Shown in pieces: positions 7,821 through 16,783 of a stretch of DNA of 55,291 nucleotides. How positions within the stretch are numbered: position 1 is the first letter of the stretch; every line of letters begins with the position of its first letter. This stretch comes from Verrucomicrobiota bacterium. GTDB lineage: Bacteria > Verrucomicrobiota > Verrucomicrobiia > Limisphaerales > JACRJZ01. A program made the position numbers and the translations under genes. The notes beneath the pieces were generated by a model. That model was not told where the DNA came from. It saw nothing but the letters and a program-made list of their open reading frames with translations, and made no database searches. Location of the stretch: assembly GCA_016219875.1 (NCBI GenBank), contig JACRJZ010000119.1:1-55291 (forward strand). Direction: 5' to 3'.

Positions 7821-10800
7821 CTACCGCGCTGAAGCCGACGATCCGGCTTTCGCCTTGAGCACCGCTTGCGCGTGGCGGGCGTAGTAGCCGTGGAGGTCCT
7901 GGCTGAATCGCTTCAGCGTCTTCTCGCCGAGGCCCGCGTGGTCGCCGCACCGGTAGAGGGCGCGGGCCAGGTAGAGTTCGGTGAGCGCCTGGTTGCGCGT
8001 CGTGTTGTCCGTGCTGCTGGGCGGGTTGCTTTCCAGCGCAGCGTCGATGGTGGTGACGGCGTGGCCGCCGAGGCCGGGCTTCTGGAGCAGGTCCGCCAGC
8101 GGTTTCGCCGCGGACTTGTCGGCCAGCGCCTCCAACGCCAACGCCACGGCCCGGAAGTGCGAGAACTCCGCGTTCGTTTCGAGCAGGCCCACCTTTGCAA
8201 TGATCGGTGGCAACGCAAGCGGCGACTTGGTGCGGCCCAGCGCAATGATGAGGCTGTCGAGCGGACTCATGCACTCGCCGAACTGCCCCATGCCGGTGTA
8301 GCGCCAGCCTTTGTCCCACGACGCCGCGGCCACGGCTTTTGCCAATACCTCCGCCCCGGTCGCGTCGCCCATCATGCCGAGGATGTGGGCGTAGTTGAGC
8401 TTGGTCTTTTCGGTTTCGGCTTTCGCGAACGCTTCGCGCAAGAGCGGCTGAGTTTGGTCAAACTGGGCCAGGACCACTTCCAGTTTTTCGAAGTCGTTCC
8501 CCACCGCGGCGACGGCCTCAGCGACACGCTCTTTCGGCAACGGGAAGGAATCCGTTTCCGTCAGAATGCCGGCGGGCAAGTTGCCGATGGCGACCAGATG
8601 CTTTTGCAGTTCCTTGATGTCCAGTTCGCGCGTGGCGCAGTTCTTTTTCGCGATCATCGCTGCAGCCGTGCCGGCGGCGTAGCCTTGGTTCTGCACGTCG
8701 GCTTGCATGCGAATGCACGGGATGGCGTCGCGGTGCGCGCTCACGCCCAGGCCGGTGACGAGGATACGGTCCAGCCCGCGCGGGAGCAGGCAGCGGTAGG
8801 GCACGCGCACGTCGATGTCGTCGCGGTGCGGCGGGCGGAGCATGAACATCGGGTGAATGATGTAGCCGTGCGTGTCGAAATTGCTGCGGGCGATGACGAC
8901 GGTGTCCGGGAACGTGCGGCGCAGCACCATGTCCATCGGCGTGAAGAAGAAGTCGCCCACAATCTGCCGGCGCTCACGGGTGTCGATGAGTTGGCCCAGG
9001 TCGTAGGCGGCTTTGAACTTCACCTTCGCCGTCACCAGCACGCGCCAGAGGTCGAAGATGTCGTTGTCATCGACGAACGTGTAGTCGGTGTTGGTGTACT
9101 TCTGGCCCAGTTCCTTCGGCGGCAGGCCGGTGCCCTGCACGGCCACGTCCGTCTCGTCGGTGTAACGGCAGGGGGCGCCGGCGGCGGCGGCGATGTCCGC
9201 GTTGCCGGTGGAATCGACCACCATTTTCGCGAGCACGACGCCCCGGCCTTGCGGTGTGAGGACGATGACGCCTTTGACGCGGCCGTTCTCGACGACCGCG
9301 CCGGAGCCGAGGCAGCCGTACCAGATGTCCACGCCGGCTTTGCGCAACTCGCGGCGATAGACTTCGATTTTGTGCTCCGGGTTCCAACTCGAACTGCCGG
9401 TGCGCGCGTTCTTCTCTGCGAACTCGGCCACGCCGGAGTCGATCTCTTTCGTGAAGCCGACTTTGTTGCCGTGGTAATAGCTGGCGATGTAGCCCATCGT
9501 GCCCACGCCGCCCAGACCGTGAAGATACTCAATGAGCAGCGTCTTCGCGCCGTTGCGTCCTGCGCCGATGCCGGCGGGCGCGCCCCCGGTGCCGCCGCCG
9601 ACCACGACCACGTCGTATTCGCCAAGCACGGGCAATCCGTGGGCCTCGGCAGGCACCGTGCGTTCGCCTGCACGATAGTTGGCAGCGTTGTGGGCTTCAT
9701 GGGCCAGGCCCGGCGCAGGTTGCTTGAGCGGAGCGCCGGCGAGACGGACACCCTCCAGCTTGGGCTGCTGGCGCGCAAGGTTGGCGACGCTCTCACCCAG
9801 CCGCGCGCCGACGGCCATGAAGTTGACGGGACGCGTCAGCGCCGCCGCCGCTTCGCGGGAAACATCCGCGCAACCGCTCAACGCGAACACGCGTTCCACG
9901 CCGGCGGGTTGGAAACACTCCAGCGGAAGCTTGTCCGCCCCTGGCCACGCGCCGGTTTGCGGCTTCCGGCTGCGGAAGGAATCCGGCGGGACCTGGAACA
10001 GAACTTCCGAGCCATCGACGGCTTCCTTGGTCCAGGTCCAATCGCGGGCGAATTGTTCCAGTTCAGCAAACGACGCGAAACTGCCGTCGCGCATCTGAGA
10101 AGTCACCTGGTATTCCAGCACCGGAAACGAGTCGCCCTTGCGGTCGGTGATTGCGAGCGGGCTGGGGCGCGGGCGGAGGCTGATGCTGTCGCCTTTGCGG
10201 GCCTCGCCACCAACCACGATGCGGCTGAACGTCATGGTCTCCGACGGATAGGGCGTAAACTGCGCGCCGGCCATGCGGGCAACGACCGCGCGGTCCGTGG
10301 CGTCGATGATGACCTTGGCGAGCACCGCCTGGCGCCCGGAGCGGTTGGCGATGACGACCCCGGCGGGCTGGCCTTGGGCGTCGCGGAGCAACTCCGTGGC
10401 ATGGCTGCCGAAGAGGAACGGGACGCCGGCCTTGATGAGCGCCTGGTCGAGGGTGCGCTTGACCTGCATGGGCGTGGTGAACCGCGCGGCCGGCGCCGCG
10501 GCGACGGGTTGGGCCACGGCAGCTTCGCCCTCCACCACGAGTTCGCCGAGCAGCAGGCGCTTGGACTCCGGCGTCTTCCTGACCGCGAGTTTCAAATAGC
10601 GAGTCTTCGCAGCGACGGCCGCGGTGAGGGGCAGCGCGGTTTGCTCCTGGCCTTGGCCGGGCTGGTCGTTTTTGATGGCGGCGAGGGCTTGCAACGACTG
10701 ACCGTCCACACTGGCGGCCACCTCGACGCGCTCCACTTCGAAATCCGCCGGGCGCTGATAAACCAGGACATGGACTTTGGAGATCGTTTGTTCCTTGCCA

Positions 10801-11300
10801 AGGTCCACCGAGAGCGTCACGTCGCCGTCGTATTGCACGCTTTGGTTGGGCGCGTTGTGCCACTTGCCATCATTCAGCAGTGACGGCGGCTGGGTATCCT
10901 GGTGGGTTTTGGCCGAAGGCACGTCGGCGGAATACTTGAAGGGCAGCCCGGCGCCAATGTTGCCAACCGATGGAATCGGGGCGGCCCTGAAGACTTCTCT
11001 TGCCAGATCGGTCGCCGGCTCTTCCCCCGGTTCCAACCACAGACGGTAGGTGGCGCAAAGGTCTTCGCCGAGATACGGACGCGGAGCGGCGACGAACACC
11101 TTGGCGCCTCGCTTCGCGGCTTCGAGCGCCGCCGCCACGCCGCCGGACGCGCCGCCTACGACGACGACATCGACGTCCTGCAGCACGGGGATCGAGCCGG
11201 TCGGTTCGAGCACTTCGGCGGAAGGGAGGACAAGGGGGGAAAGCCCCAGCGCGGCGGCCAGGGTCAGAACAAATGAGGCGTTGCGTTTCATGACGAACAT
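7821..11300 (-). CDS. Secreted double FAD-dependent oxidoreductase with inserted discoidin-like domain
   Basis: About 1159 residues from ATG 11300 (ATG 11291, MKRNASFVL, is nearly as likely). Export signal at residues 4-28. Two FAD-binding modules of the PF12831 type occur in tandem: the first has the dinucleotide motif GGASGG at 49-54, the second DVVVVGGGTGGAP near 558-570 followed by GLGGVG near 597. Between the first motif and its continuation sits a beta-rich insert (about 140-253: VTLSVDLGKEQTISKVHVLV, then TRYLKLAVRK) resembling a discoidin/F5-8C carbohydrate-binding domain. The last 220 residues are helical and HEAT-like. Such proteins are exported in Verrucomicrobiota, perhaps oxidising sugars; the substrate is unknown. 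The frame remains open to 11561, overlapping the next gene, but the extension is arginine-rich noise. Confidence 0.85.
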   Translation of the reverse strand: MFVMKRNASFVLTLAAALGLSPLVLPSAEVLEPTGSIPVLQDVDVVVVGGASGGVAAALEAAKRGAKVFVAAPRPYLGEDLCATYRLWLEPGEEPATDLAREVFRAAPIPSVGNIGAGLPFKYSADVPSAKTHQDTQPPSLLNDGKWHNAPNQSVQYDGDVTLSVDLGKEQTISKVHVLVYQRPADFEVERVEVAASVDGQSLQALAAIKNDQPGQGQEQTALPLTAAVAAKTRYLKLAVRKTPESKRLLLGELVVEGEAAVAQPVAAAPAARFTTPMQVKRTLDQALIKAGVPFLFGSHATELLRDAQGQPAGVVIANRSGRQAVLAKVIIDATDRAVVARMAGAQFTPYPSETMTFSRIVVGGEARKGDSISLRPRPSPLAITDRKGDSFPVLEYQVTSQMRDGSFASFAELEQFARDWTWTKEAVDGSEVLFQVPPDSFRSRKPQTGAWPGADKLPLECFQPAGVERVFALSGCADVSREAAAALTRPVNFMAVGARLGESVANLARQQPKLEGVRLAGAPLKQPAPGLAHEAHNAANYRAGERTVPAEAHGLPVLGEYDVVVVGGGTGGAPAGIGAGRNGAKTLLIEYLHGLGGVGTMGYIASYYHGNKVGFTKEIDSGVAEFAEKNARTGSSSWNPEHKIEVYRRELRKAGVDIWYGCLGSGAVVENGRVKGVIVLTPQGRGVVLAKMVVDSTGNADIAAAAGAPCRYTDETDVAVQGTGLPPKELGQKYTNTDYTFVDDNDIFDLWRVLVTAKVKFKAAYDLGQLIDTRERRQIVGDFFFTPMDMVLRRTFPDTVVIARSNFDTHGYIIHPMFMLRPPHRDDIDVRVPYRCLLPRGLDRILVTGLGVSAHRDAIPCIRMQADVQNQGYAAGTAAAMIAKKNCATRELDIKELQKHLVAIGNLPAGILTETDSFPLPKERVAEAVAAVGNDFEKLEVVLAQFDQTQPLLREAFAKAETEKTKLNYAHILGMMGDATGAEVLAKAVAAASWDKGWRYTGMGQFGECMSPLDSLIIALGRTKSPLALPPIIAKVGLLETNAEFSHFRAVALALEALADKSAAKPLADLLQKPGLGGHAVTTIDAALESNPPSSTDNTTRNQALTELYLARALYRCGDHAGLGEKTLKRFSQDLHGYYARHAQAVLKAKAGSSASAR

Positions 11301-11364
11301 AACTTTCGGATCCAGCGCGGCCCAGCATGGAGGAGAACACGTCGGCTGGCAACTGCCGGGTAAC

Positions 11365-12657
11365 TCACCTCTTCCTGCGGCCTCGGCTTCGGAAGTTCTG
11401 CTTCGCCTGCCCCTCAGGGTCGGCGACGACGGCGGGCGGGGGAAACTCGTTGGGCGCGAATTGCAGCCGCGCCTGAATGGCCGGCGAGAAAAGCGGGCGC
11501 GCCCATTCAAAGACCGTCCCCGCCCGCCAGCGCGCTTCCTCAGTTCGGGAGAGACTCGCAAACGGCACCCGCACCGGAGCCGGCACGCCGTGGACGACTT
11601 CGCAGCGCCCCGGCCCGACGACGTTCAACGCGGCACTATCGGGAAGCCATAGTTTTCCCTCCGGCTTGTCGCGCTGGAGACTGGGAGTCGTGCGGCCGGC
11701 GAGGTTCAGCTTGCGCCGGCCGTCTTCGGCAAACACGACCGCGTTGGTGCCCGCACCGCGCCCCGCGCTGGCGAAGGCGTAGGTCCAGCGCAGCCAGCGA
11801 TCTAGATGCAGCCACGGGTCCGGCGCGCCCGGCTTGGCAGCGGATCGCGCGCTGAGACGAAGCAGATGGGTCGCGGTGTTTCCGCTGAGCGCGGCGGCGC
11901 GGGTCGTGCCGGTCAGGGCGCCCTCCTGCGCCGGCGCTTGAAGTTCCACCGGCCACCAAGTCTGCGCCGCCACCCGCAGGATGTCCGCCGCGGGAAACGA
12001 CTCCAGGTGCTCGAGCGCGGCGGCGTCCCGCTCCGTGTAAAGCCGCAGGAGGAGAAATCGGAGTTGTGCGTCGGAGGGGCTGTTCTTCAGCAGGCTCCAC
12101 ACTTGCTCGAACGGCGCGTAGGCGAAGAACAATTGCGCCGGCACGTCCTGGCAATCCTTCATCAGCGCGGCGCGACGCGACGCGAACAGACGGTTGCAGT
12201 GCTCCGAGTAAAGGCCGCTGAGGAAGCCGGCGATGTGCTCCTGGCCCTTCAGGCGATGCACCACGATGGGCTTGAGCAGTTCCTTCGCTGCGGCGTTGGT
12301 GGCGCGGTCGTGGCAAGCCCGGAGCAGATCCGTCGCCGGCTCCGGCAGCAACGTCAAGCGCGCGAGCGCCCAACGGCGCGCGGCTTCATTTTCGGAGGCG
12401 AGATGCGCTATGTCCTTTTCAATCTGCGCCGGGTCCGCGCGCAGCCGGCGCTGAATGAACTCCTCGATGAGGCCCACTGCGCGCGCCCCGGAGCCGCGCA
12501 GCCGCTCGAAGGCCACCGCGTCTCCGGCGAAAACCGCGGCCAACTGCGCCTGCTCCCTCGCCTGCTGGCGCTGGCCGGAACGGTGGACGAGCCAGCCGAC
12601 CGCCGCCGCACCACACAGCGCGATCATCACCAGAATCAGCCGCCGGCCCAACTTCAT
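11365..12657 (-). CDS. Membrane-anchored protein of unknown function
   Basis: 430 residues from ATG 12657 (MKLGRRLILVMIALCGAA), giving a basic start plus a single N-terminal hydrophobic span, so probably a signal anchor with the rest outside the cytoplasm. An upstream in-frame TTG at 12702 would add 15 residues but lacks a ribosome-binding site. The body is mainly helical, with repeated two-helix units resembling HEAT repeats (for example DIAHLASENEAARRWALARL), then a C-terminal beta-rich part. It lies 64 bp upstream of the double FAD-oxidoreductase on the same strand and is probably co-transcribed with it. I recognise no catalytic motif. Confidence 0.75.
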   Translation of the reverse strand: MKLGRRLILVMIALCGAAAVGWLVHRSGQRQQAREQAQLAAVFAGDAVAFERLRGSGARAVGLIEEFIQRRLRADPAQIEKDIAHLASENEAARRWALARLTLLPEPATDLLRACHDRATNAAAKELLKPIVVHRLKGQEHIAGFLSGLYSEHCNRLFASRRAALMKDCQDVPAQLFFAYAPFEQVWSLLKNSPSDAQLRFLLLRLYTERDAAALEHLESFPAADILRVAAQTWWPVELQAPAQEGALTGTTRAAALSGNTATHLLRLSARSAAKPGAPDPWLHLDRWLRWTYAFASAGRGAGTNAVVFAEDGRRKLNLAGRTTPSLQRDKPEGKLWLPDSAALNVVGPGRCEVVHGVPAPVRVPFASLSRTEEARWRAGTVFEWARPLFSPAIQARLQFAPNEFPPPAVVADPEGQAKQNFRSRGRRKR

Positions 12658-12775
12658 CCGCGCGCGATTCAGCCGGTCGCGCAGGGCGAAGTAAAGCGGC
12701 AAACCGGGAAGTTGCTAACAAGTTGTGGCAGGCAGTGAACCTAAAGGCCGCAGTAGGCCTGCTTCCGTCGCTGGG

Positions 12776-13122
12776 AACTTGCCTGCGAAACACGCGAAAC
12801 ACGCGAAAAGCTGCAGCATCGTACCGGCGGCGCCGTTGCGGTCAGCATTCACCTCTTGGGTGAATGCCGGCGTTGCATCACCGACTTTGGTTGCTCCCTT
12901 TGTTTTAGCCCGAAAACCGAGATGGACCACCAAGAACGCCAAGAGACGCAAAGAGGGGCCACCGTTTTGGCCGCTTCATCCTCGAACAGAAACCGATTCC
13001 GCCTCCGCTTTTTGAACTGCTCAGTTTGTGTTCTTTGCGGTGATTCAACTTCGGACTTCGGGCTTAAGACCGGCGGCTTGTCGGGTGCAGAAACGAAAAG
13101 CGGGCATCACAGGATGCCCGCT
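12776..13122. repeat. Degenerate palindromic elements in a 700-bp intergenic region
   Basis: The gap 12658-13357 between divergent genes has no convincing CDS. It holds a half-site gcgaaacacgcgaaacacgc (about 12786-12805), a pair formed by accaccaagaacgccaagag (about 12924-12943) and ttgtgttctttgcggtgatt (about 13026-13045), recalling family C arms, and a tight hairpin agcgggcatcacaggatgcc/cgct (13099-13122) followed on the minus strand by a short T-rich run. It probably also carries promoters for both flanking genes, but I see no clear boxes. Confidence 0.5.
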
Positions 13123-13357
13123 CTCAACCCAAACAACCAAACACTCCCCCTTTTCGCCATCGCTGGCGCAAACCGTCCCGCTCGTGGAGCGGGTCTGGGA
13201 CTCGCTTTGTTGCTTTCAATTCCAGCAAGCCCAGCGCAAGTTCTGACGCGGCACCGGTCGAATATGTTCAAACTTTCTTACCCGCGATCCGCCGAACCAT
13301 CGGGTGAAACACCGGCCCGCGAATTCGGTTTCGCGGGCTAGACCAACTCCAGCTTCC

Positions 13358-14734
13358 ATGCGCCTGACCAATCTCAATCCCGACACCGACATCGGCGCCA
13401 GCGGGTGGTTTGTCGAATTCGAGGGACACCGCCTGCTGCTCGACGCCGGCATGCATCCCAAACGCGAAGGCCGTGACGGCCTGCCGATGTTCGCGCGCCT
13501 CGGTCGCGATGATCTCGACGCCATTGTGGTCTCTCACTGTCACCATGACCACCTCGGCGCGCTGCCCGTGGCCATGCGCCAATTTCCCAAAGCCCACGTG
13601 CTGCTCACCGAACTGAGCTACTTCCTGGCGGAACGCGTCCTGCATAATTCCGTCAACGTCATGATGCGCCAGCGTGAGGAACTCGGCATCCGGGAATACC
13701 CGCTCTACGGCCATGCGGAGGTGGACGATCTCGCGCCGCGTTTTCAGGGCTTTCGCTACAATCGCGAGATCGAGTGGGCGGCCTTTCACAAGACGCGCGG
13801 CGGCGCACCGTCCCCCACGATGGAGTTCTACGACGCCGGCCACGCGCTCGGCTCCGCCGGCGTGATGGTGCGCGGGGCGAAAGAGACCCTGTTCTACACC
13901 GGCGACGTTTGCTTCCATGATCAAACTCTTCTCAAAGCCGCGCGGTTCGACGATGTGAAAGCCGACGTGCTCCTCATGGAAACCACCCGCGGCAGCCGCC
14001 CGCCAACGCCCGGCTTCACGCGGGAAGCGGAGATCGACCGGCTGGCCCGCGCCATCACCCGCCGCCTCGCCAAAGGCGGCGGCGTGTTGATCCCGGCCTT
14101 TGCCCTGGGCCGCACCCAGGAAATTCTCGCGATGCTCGCGCTCCTGATGCAGAGCGGCAAACTCCGCCGGCAACCGGTCTATATCGGCGGTCTGGGCCGT
14201 GTGTTTACGGAGATCTACGACCTCGAAGCCCATCGCACTTACCGCCAGCACACCAACCTGCGGCTCACCGAGGCGCTGGATCTCATCGTCCTGGAGAAAG
14301 GCGCGGTCGAGAAAATGAAACTCAACAAGGGCCGTCTCTTCGTCGTCACGGCCGGGATGATGAGCGAACACACTCCTGCGCACGACCTCGCCGTCCGCAT
14401 GGCGGGCCACCAGAACCAATCCATCTTTTTTGTGGGCTACGCCGATCCCGAGACACCGGGCGGGCGGCTCAAAAAGGCCCAGCCCGGCGAGAGGTTCCAC
14501 TTCAGCAACAGCGCCGGCGACCTCACTCGGCTTTGCGAAGTGGACGACTTCGACCTCACTGCCCACGCCAACCGCGAGGAGTTGCTGGACTTCGTGGGCC
14601 AGGTTTCGCCCCGCGCGGTCCTGTTGGGTCACGGTGAAGACGCTGCCAGGGCGTGGTTCGAGGAGCAAATCCGCGAGCGCTATCCCAAGATGAAGGTGCT
14701 CCAGCCGAGGCCGGGGGAACCGGTCGAAGCGTGA
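13358..14734 (+). CDS. Beta-CASP family metallo-beta-lactamase-fold hydrolase
   Basis: 458 residues from ATG 13358 (MRLTNLNPDTDIGAS); the frame is open further upstream but family alignment supports this start. The metal-binding motif HxHxDH is at residues 60-65 (SHCHHDHLG), followed by a later histidine motif DAGHALGSAGVMV and a beta-CASP segment with PAFALGRTQEILAML and SEHTPAHDLAV. The C-terminal LLGHGEDAARAWFEE matches the last conserved histidine of RNA-processing CPSF73/Ysh1-like enzymes. Known relatives are endo- or exoribonucleases, so an RNA-processing role is likely; substrate unknown. Single gene, followed by a nested palindrome. Confidence 0.9.
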   Translation: MRLTNLNPDTDIGASGWFVEFEGHRLLLDAGMHPKREGRDGLPMFARLGRDDLDAIVVSHCHHDHLGALPVAMRQFPKAHVLLTELSYFLAERVLHNSVNVMMRQREELGIREYPLYGHAEVDDLAPRFQGFRYNREIEWAAFHKTRGGAPSPTMEFYDAGHALGSAGVMVRGAKETLFYTGDVCFHDQTLLKAARFDDVKADVLLMETTRGSRPPTPGFTREAEIDRLARAITRRLAKGGGVLIPAFALGRTQEILAMLALLMQSGKLRRQPVYIGGLGRVFTEIYDLEAHRTYRQHTNLRLTEALDLIVLEKGAVEKMKLNKGRLFVVTAGMMSEHTPAHDLAVRMAGHQNQSIFFVGYADPETPGGRLKKAQPGERFHFSNSAGDLTRLCEVDDFDLTAHANREELLDFVGQVSPRAVLLGHGEDAARAWFEEQIRERYPKMKVLQPRPGEPVEA

Positions 14735-14749
14735 GCATCCTGCAACACT

Positions 14750-15026
14750 GTAGCCGCCGACGTGAGGAGGCTCTGTCTGAGGGTTGAGAGTTGATGGTTG
14801 AGAGTTGAGAGTCGGCAGATTTGAGCCTGCCAAGGAACGGAGCGCGGCTGGGTCCGCAGGACCAGCCGCCGCACCAACCCAGGCGCGGGGCGTGGGGCCT
14901 GTCCGAGCTTCGTCCTCTGGCGCGTGCGGCGGCTGGGGCTTCGACCCCAGCCGCGCTCCGTTCCTTAGCCCGAGGCCGCAACCGTCGGCGGTGGCTCCGA
15001 CTTTCCTCACGTCGGCTGCTACGGGT
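14750..15026 (+). repeat. Nested palindrome: family B element containing a G-like palindrome
   Basis: Outer family-B arms: left 14750-14773 (begins gtagccgccgacgtgagg), right 15005-15022 (cctcacgtcggctgctac). Inside are a repetitive gagagttgatggttgagagt stretch (about 14785-14804) and a second inverted pair, aaggaacggagcgcggctgg (14832-14851) against cagccgcgctccgttcctt (14948-14966). It fills the gap before the efflux operon and would force two stacked stem-loops in any transcript from the upstream gene. Confidence 0.85.
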
Positions 15027-15096
15027 TTTTGCAGTTGCCCCGCGTGAGGAGCTTTTTTGTGTGTTCCGCTGCCGGCGGACTGCTAGTGTTTCGCCG

Positions 15097-16509
15097 GTGC
15101 AACTGACGTGGAGCCTCCTGGGTCTGGCCGCCGTCATCGTCGTGATGAACGGCTGCGCGCGCTATCAGCCCGCGCCCGTGGTGCCGGCCAAGACGGCCGA
15201 AGCCCTCGAATCGCGGTCCCTGGCCGACGCGGCGTTGCGGGGCTTCCTGGAAACCAATCTCCACCGGACCCTGGGCGAGTGGCCGCTGAAAGATTGGGAC
15301 TTCGAGCAACTCACGCTCGCGGCGTGCTACTTCCATCCCAGCCTGGATGTCGCGCGCGCCCGATGGAGCGTGGCCAAGGCGGGCGAACTCACCGCCGGCG
15401 CGCGGCCCAATCCCACCGCCAGTGTCGGCCCCGCCTACAACATCAACGCGGCCAGCGGCGTGACGCCGTGGCTTGCGCTCGTGGATCTCGACTTCCCGAT
15501 CGAGACGGCGGGGAAACGCGGCTACCGGATCGCGCAAGCGAAACACTTTTCCCAGGCCGCGCGGCTGAGCATCGGCGCGGTCGCCTGGCAGGTCCGCAGC
15601 CGCCTCCGTTTGGTGTTGCTGGAGTTCGTGGATGCTGGCCGGCGCGCCCAGTTGCTGCGGGCACAGATCGCGATCCAGGAACAAGTCCTGCAACGGCTCG
15701 AACAGAAACTCGCCGCCGGCGCCGTGGCCCGATCCGAGATCACGCCTCACCGCATCGGGCTTCAGAAGGCCAGGATCGAAGTCGCCGAGGCCGAACGGTG
15801 GCGCGCCGAAGCACGGGCCAAGGTTGCGGACGCTCTGGGCGTGCCGCTCCGCGCGCTCGACGGCGTGGCACTGCCGGAGGCCCTGCCTGACTTTGCTGCG
15901 GCCGCCGCGCCCCTCACTTCCGCCGAAGCCCGCTGCCGTGCGCTCCACAGCCGCGCGGACATTCTGGCTGCGCTGGCCGAATACGAAGCCACCCAATCCG
16001 CGCTGCAGCTTGAAATCGCCAAACAGTATCCGGACCTCCGCCTTGGTCCTGGTTACGAATATGACCAGGGCGAGAACAAATTTGGCTTCAACCTTTCGCT
16101 GGAATTGCCGGTCTTCCATCGCAACCAAGGCCCCATTGCCGAAGCTACGGCGAAGCGCGAGGAATCCGCCGCCCAGTTCACGGCCCTGCAAGCTCGTGTG
16201 CTGGGGGAGATTGACCAAGCCCTGACCGCGTTCCGTGCCGGCGAACAGCAAGCCAGCGCCGTGGACGCGCTCCTCGCGGCCCAGCGCCAGCAGCAGGCAA
16301 GCGTGCGGGCGCAAATCGAGGGCGGCGTCGCCGAACCGCTGGATCTCCTCACGACGCAACTCGAATTGGCCGCGGGTGAACTCGCCCGCCACCACGCGCT
16401 GATGAAGTGCCAGCAAGCCCTGGCGCGGTTGGAGGACGTCATGCAGCGCCCGTTTGAAGCCGGCCCTGCTGCCGCGGAAACGCTTTCGAGAACTTCCCAA
16501 CCCCGATGA
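15097..16509 (+). CDS. TolC-family outer membrane efflux lipoprotein (CusC-like)
   Basis: 470 residues from GTG 15097 (VQLTWSLLGLAAVIVV); the lipobox MNGC puts the lipidated cysteine at residue 20. The frame is open back to 14821 but that part is palindromic repeat. The body has the duplicated coiled-coil/beta-barrel pattern of outer membrane factors: long helical runs such as LLRAQIAIQEQVLQRLEQKL, and the second half with ATQSALQLEIAKQYPDLRLG and NKFGFNLSLELPVF. First gene of a three-gene efflux set with the adaptor (16784) and RND pump (17785). A family A repeat separates it from the adaptor. Confidence 0.9.
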   Translation: MQLTWSLLGLAAVIVVMNGCARYQPAPVVPAKTAEALESRSLADAALRGFLETNLHRTLGEWPLKDWDFEQLTLAACYFHPSLDVARARWSVAKAGELTAGARPNPTASVGPAYNINAASGVTPWLALVDLDFPIETAGKRGYRIAQAKHFSQAARLSIGAVAWQVRSRLRLVLLEFVDAGRRAQLLRAQIAIQEQVLQRLEQKLAAGAVARSEITPHRIGLQKARIEVAEAERWRAEARAKVADALGVPLRALDGVALPEALPDFAAAAAPLTSAEARCRALHSRADILAALAEYEATQSALQLEIAKQYPDLRLGPGYEYDQGENKFGFNLSLELPVFHRNQGPIAEATAKREESAAQFTALQARVLGEIDQALTAFRAGEQQASAVDALLAAQRQQQASVRAQIEGGVAEPLDLLTTQLELAAGELARHHALMKCQQALARLEDVMQRPFEAGPAAAETLSRTSQPR

Positions 16510-16556
16510 CCGCGTCTCCCCAGACCCGCATCCGGCTCCAGCCAGGCGGGAGCCAG

Positions 16557-16712
16557 GTGGCGCAGGCTTTCCAGCCTGCCGTAGCGCCGACTTTCCAGTC
16601 GGCGAGGGCGGCGCAGTTCCAGGACGCCCCCACGAGGGTCCAAGGCCGGTTTCCTTCGAGCGCGTCGCCGGTTGGAAAACCGGCGATACGGCAGGTTGAA
16701 AACCTGCGCTAC
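16557..16712 (+). repeat. Palindromic element, family A, copy 2, inside the efflux operon
   Basis: Starts with gcgcaggctttccagcctgc and gccgactttccagtcggc, ends with ccggttggaaaaccggcgat and gcaggttgaaaacctgcgct. It separates the outer membrane factor from the adaptor gene, which are otherwise expected to be co-transcribed, so it may form an intercistronic stem-loop that sets relative expression or mRNA stability (inference). Confidence 0.85.
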
Positions 16713-16783
16713 GCCGTCCAACGGGCCGAGCTTGCGGCAACGGCGGCGTCTCTCCGGTCCTCGAAACTCCACGCTCTGAGATC

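Noticed and set aside
13099..13122. Rho-independent terminator on the minus strand
   Set aside because: Good stem with a short T-run, but there is no minus-strand gene upstream of it; more likely part of a degenerate repeat.
14821..15096. Upstream extension of the outer membrane factor gene
   Set aside because: The open frame runs through a nested palindrome; the lipoprotein signal from GTG 15097 gives a sensible start.
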